A stretch of DNA of 7,449 bases from SIAJ01 sp036266155 (GTDB taxonomy: Bacteria > Planctomycetota > Planctomycetia > Gemmatales > Gemmataceae), in assembly GCA_036266155.1 (NCBI GenBank), contig DATANR010000188.1, positions 1 to 7,449 on the forward strand, read 5' to 3'. How positions within the stretch are numbered: position 1 is the stretch's first letter; every line of letters starts with the position of its first letter. Under the pieces are notes generated by a model, which saw nothing but the letters and a program-made list of their open reading frames with translations, made no database searches and was not told the origin of the DNA. The position numbers and the translations under genes are program-made. This document shows positions 6,336 through 7,449 of this stretch, piece after piece.

Positions 6336-6534
6336 GGGGGACTCAGAAGAGTGACAAATGGAATGGTGAGCTTACCGTGAACCTGGGTGAGTCGCAATCA
6401 AATGTCCGAGGCATTTGGAATGCACTACCAATCTCGCACTCCCATTCCATTTCAGCGCGGCATTGGTTTCTGCGTAACTCTAAGAACTGCGCTCCGGCAA
6501 TCCGACTCGACAATGTTCTTGGCCGACCGACAAT
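6336..6534. promoter_or_regulatory. Divergent intergenic region between peptidase and SUFU genes
   Basis: This 199-bp gap must contain the promoters for both flanking genes unless distant ones are used. It is less GC-rich than its surroundings. On the minus strand a weak pair, TTGCGA (plus 6392-6397) and TAAGCT (plus 6369-6374) with a 17-base spacer, could serve the peptidase; I see no convincing promoter for the SUFU gene. The word GGAATG occurs at 6360-6365 and 6417-6422 and its complement at 6443-6448. CAAATG occurs at 6355-6360 and 6399-6404, with its complement CATTTG at 6412-6417. No small gene is supported here. Confidence 0.45.
6356..6452. repeat. 11-bp perfect inverted repeat with nested palindromes
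   Basis: AAATGGAATGG at 6356-6366 is the exact reverse complement of 6442-6452. Allowing one bulged T at 6367, pairing extends three more bases (6368-6370 with 6439-6441). The arms are 75 bases apart. Inside lie a 6-bp inverted repeat (CAAATG 6399-6404 with CATTTG 6412-6417, seven-base loop) and a 5-bp one (GCATT 6411-6415 with AATGC 6419-6423). The left arm is about 20 bases upstream of the peptidase start. A pair of operator sites for one regulator, or a looping site, is plausible but unproven. Confidence 0.5.
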
Positions 6535-7212
6535 ATGTTCATGTCCGACGACCAGACTGCTGCCGAAGATCAATACGTCAACGCGATTGGCGAGCATGTC
6601 GTCAAGCACATTGGACCGGTGACCAATGTCTTTCACGAAAAGGTTCCGGAACTGGTCCATGTCGACCTGCTCGTGATCGAGCCGCACGAGGGTCGGCCGT
6701 TCACGACGATCGTCACGTGCGGCATGAGTGAACTGTCCATGCGCGTGCCGATCGAGAACCCCGAGGACCTGGGGCTGATCCCCGAGCTGCGCTTTGCCGA
6801 ATTGCTGCTAGCGCTGCCGCCGGAATGGCCGTTGACCCCGGAAGCCTTCCACGACGAAGCGAACTACTGGCCGTTACGCTGGTTGAAGATGCTTGCGCGA
6901 CTGCCGCATCAGACGGGCGGCTGGCTCGGCCTCGGGCACACGATCCCGAACGGCGATCCGCCGCGACCGCTGGCACCCGATGTTCCATTCGCGGGCTGGT
7001 TGATCGACGAGCCGGTGCTGTTGCCACGCGAAGTGCTGAAGTTGCGTCATTCCGATCGGGTCATCAATTTCTACAGTGTCGTTCCTCTCTACGAAGGCGA
7101 AATGAATCTGAAGCTTCGCAAAGGCGGCAGCGCGTTGGCGCAGTTGCTTGATCGCGCGCAGGTCTCGGAACGGATTGACGTGACCCGGGCCGACGTCGCG
7201 GCGATCGGTTGA
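6535..7212 (+). CDS. SUFU (suppressor of fused) domain protein
   Basis: This 225-residue protein is almost entirely a SUFU domain, the fold first known from the animal Hedgehog regulator. In bacteria it occurs as a stand-alone protein and has been proposed to act as an immunity protein for polymorphic toxins. The actual role here is unknown. Family blocks in order are HVDLLVIEP (42-50), TIVTCGMS (58-65), RFAELLLALPPEWPL (86-100), LKMLARLPHQ (117-126), GWLGLGHTIPNGDPP (129-143) and VINFYSVVPLYEGEMNLKL (176-194). The protein has no signal peptide or membrane segment, so it is cytoplasmic. Two in-frame ATGs occur, at 6535 and 6541, neither with a Shine-Dalgarno sequence, so either may be used. 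No toxin gene lies next to it: the upstream neighbour is the divergent peptidase, and downstream is non-coding repeat DNA. The family call is secure; the function is not. Confidence 0.92.
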   Translation: MFMSDDQTAAEDQYVNAIGEHVVKHIGPVTNVFHEKVPELVHVDLLVIEPHEGRPFTTIVTCGMSELSMRVPIENPEDLGLIPELRFAELLLALPPEWPLTPEAFHDEANYWPLRWLKMLARLPHQTGGWLGLGHTIPNGDPPRPLAPDVPFAGWLIDEPVLLPREVLKLRHSDRVINFYSVVPLYEGEMNLKLRKGGSALAQLLDRAQVSERIDVTRADVAAIG

Positions 7213-7258
7213 GCGGGTTCGATAGCATCGCGCCGTGCGGCCACGAGCGGCTTGCCAG

Positions 7259-7296
7259 AATCCCCCGGGCGAGCGGCGCGGCGTAAGCCCGCCGTG
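7259..7296 (+). repeat. Dispersed intergenic repeat, copy 1
   Basis: This 38-base unit is repeated 130 bases downstream with two mismatches (7263 and 7267). Its last 29 bases (7268-7296) are identical in both copies and include the core GCGTAAGCCCGCCGTG. Within the unit CGGCG (7279-7283) can pair with CGCCG (7290-7294) around six bases. Short GC-rich repeats with a GTAAGCC core are, from memory, frequent between planctomycete genes. Confidence 0.85.
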
Positions 7297-7330
7297 TAAG
7301 CCCAGACAACGTGCGAGCGTCTCTCACGTC

Positions 7331-7353
7331 GGCCTTACGGCTCGACGCTCGCC
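7331..7353 (-). repeat. Diverged inverted copy of the intergenic repeat
   Basis: Read on the minus strand, these 23 bases match the first 23 bases of the 29-base identical core with four mismatches. They keep GGCGAGCG at the start and CGTAAG near the end. It lies between the two direct copies and points the opposite way, so the three units could fold into alternative stems. Confidence 0.55.
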
Positions 7354-7388
7354 AAGAGAACGGCGAGGCCGCGACTTCGACGTGGCGC

Positions 7389-7426
7389 AATCACCCAGGC
7401 GAGCGGCGCGGCGTAAGCCCGCCGTG
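7389..7426 (+). repeat. Dispersed intergenic repeat, copy 2
   Basis: This is the second direct copy of the 38-base unit, exactly 130 bases after the first, differing at 7393 and 7397 only. Its right end overlaps the inverted repeat that runs to the window edge. Confidence 0.85.
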
Positions 7427-7449
7427 GTGCGACGCCCTACCACGGCGGG
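7418..7449. repeat. 11-bp perfect inverted repeat running into the right window edge
   Basis: CCCGCCGTGGT at 7418-7428 is the exact reverse complement of 7439-7449, with a ten-base loop. The right arm is the start of an inverted copy of the same repeat unit, so the stem probably continues outside the window. This would make the pair a long hairpin or cruciform. The extension is an inference because the sequence ends here. Confidence 0.6.

Larger units (their letters stand above)
7213..7449. other. Non-coding repeat-bearing tail of the window
   Basis: No gene is supported in these 237 bases. The region holds the direct and inverted repeats listed separately, plus a hairpin at 7309-7329. In that hairpin ACGTG pairs with CACGT and GAG with CTC around one mismatch, with a CGT loop. 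It could terminate transcription from the SUFU gene, but no T run marks a standard intrinsic terminator. Confidence 0.6.

Noticed and set aside
4869..6380. Long open frame of 503 codons on the plus strand opposite the peptidase
   Set aside because: It is fully antisense to a gene with a complete signal peptide and catalytic triad. Its translation is a low-complexity Val/Arg/Leu mixture, as expected from the complement of high-GC coding DNA.
6343..6687. Minus-strand open frame spanning the gap upstream of the SUFU gene
   Set aside because: Half of it is antisense to the SUFU gene and the rest crosses the region with regulatory repeats; no family resemblance is visible.
7259..7426. CRISPR array suggested by the repeats at the right end
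   Set aside because: Only two direct copies occur, 130 bases apart, with an inverted copy between them. The spacing is too long for CRISPR spacers and no cas gene is present.

Overview
The window looks like a chromosomal fragment from a planctomycete, most likely a Gemmataceae-type genome. This is inferred from a high-GC sequence and three characteristic items. First, a Ser/Thr kinase carries the N-terminal 'LTPYQA' element and the 'SDLYSLGCTLYHMLAGRPPF' signature common in that phylum. Second, a small membrane protein has a 'GKPRGLRW' block that I associate with Gemmataceae hypothetical proteins. Third, the intergenic DNA contains short GC-rich repeats with the core GCGTAAGCC. No rRNA, tRNA, insertion sequence, CRISPR array or phage gene was recognised.

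Layout. Positions 28-1409 (+) hold two translationally coupled membrane-protein genes of unknown function: a polytopic protein, and a single-span protein that starts at a GTG overlapping its stop codon. Positions 1556-2836 (+) encode a Hanks-type Ser/Thr kinase with one transmembrane helix at its extreme C-terminus and no extracellular sensor. Positions 2907-3485 (+) encode a Uma2-family PD-(D/E)XK nuclease-like protein with a clear ribosome binding site. Convergent to it, on the minus strand, is a type II toxin-antitoxin pair in toxin-first (HigB/HigA-like) order, 4273-3890 and 3893-3525, overlapping by ATGA. It lies 25 bp downstream of a large secreted S9-family prolyl-oligopeptidase-like peptidase (6335-4299, -). 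Divergent from the peptidase, a SUFU-domain protein runs 6535-7212 (+). The last 237 bases are non-coding and hold two direct copies of a 38-base repeat, an inverted diverged copy, and the start of a further inverted copy cut by the window edge.

How the genes may work together. Apart from the membrane pair and the toxin-antitoxin pair, nothing shows that these genes form a pathway. The window reads as ordinary planctomycete accessory and signalling genes with mixed orientation. The 199-bp gap between the peptidase and SUFU genes contains an 11-base perfect inverted repeat plus further copies of the same short words. It is the best candidate for a shared regulatory site. I do not see convincing evidence for a new multigene system. 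The most open questions are the membrane pair, the sensorless kinase and the divergent peptidase/SUFU unit.
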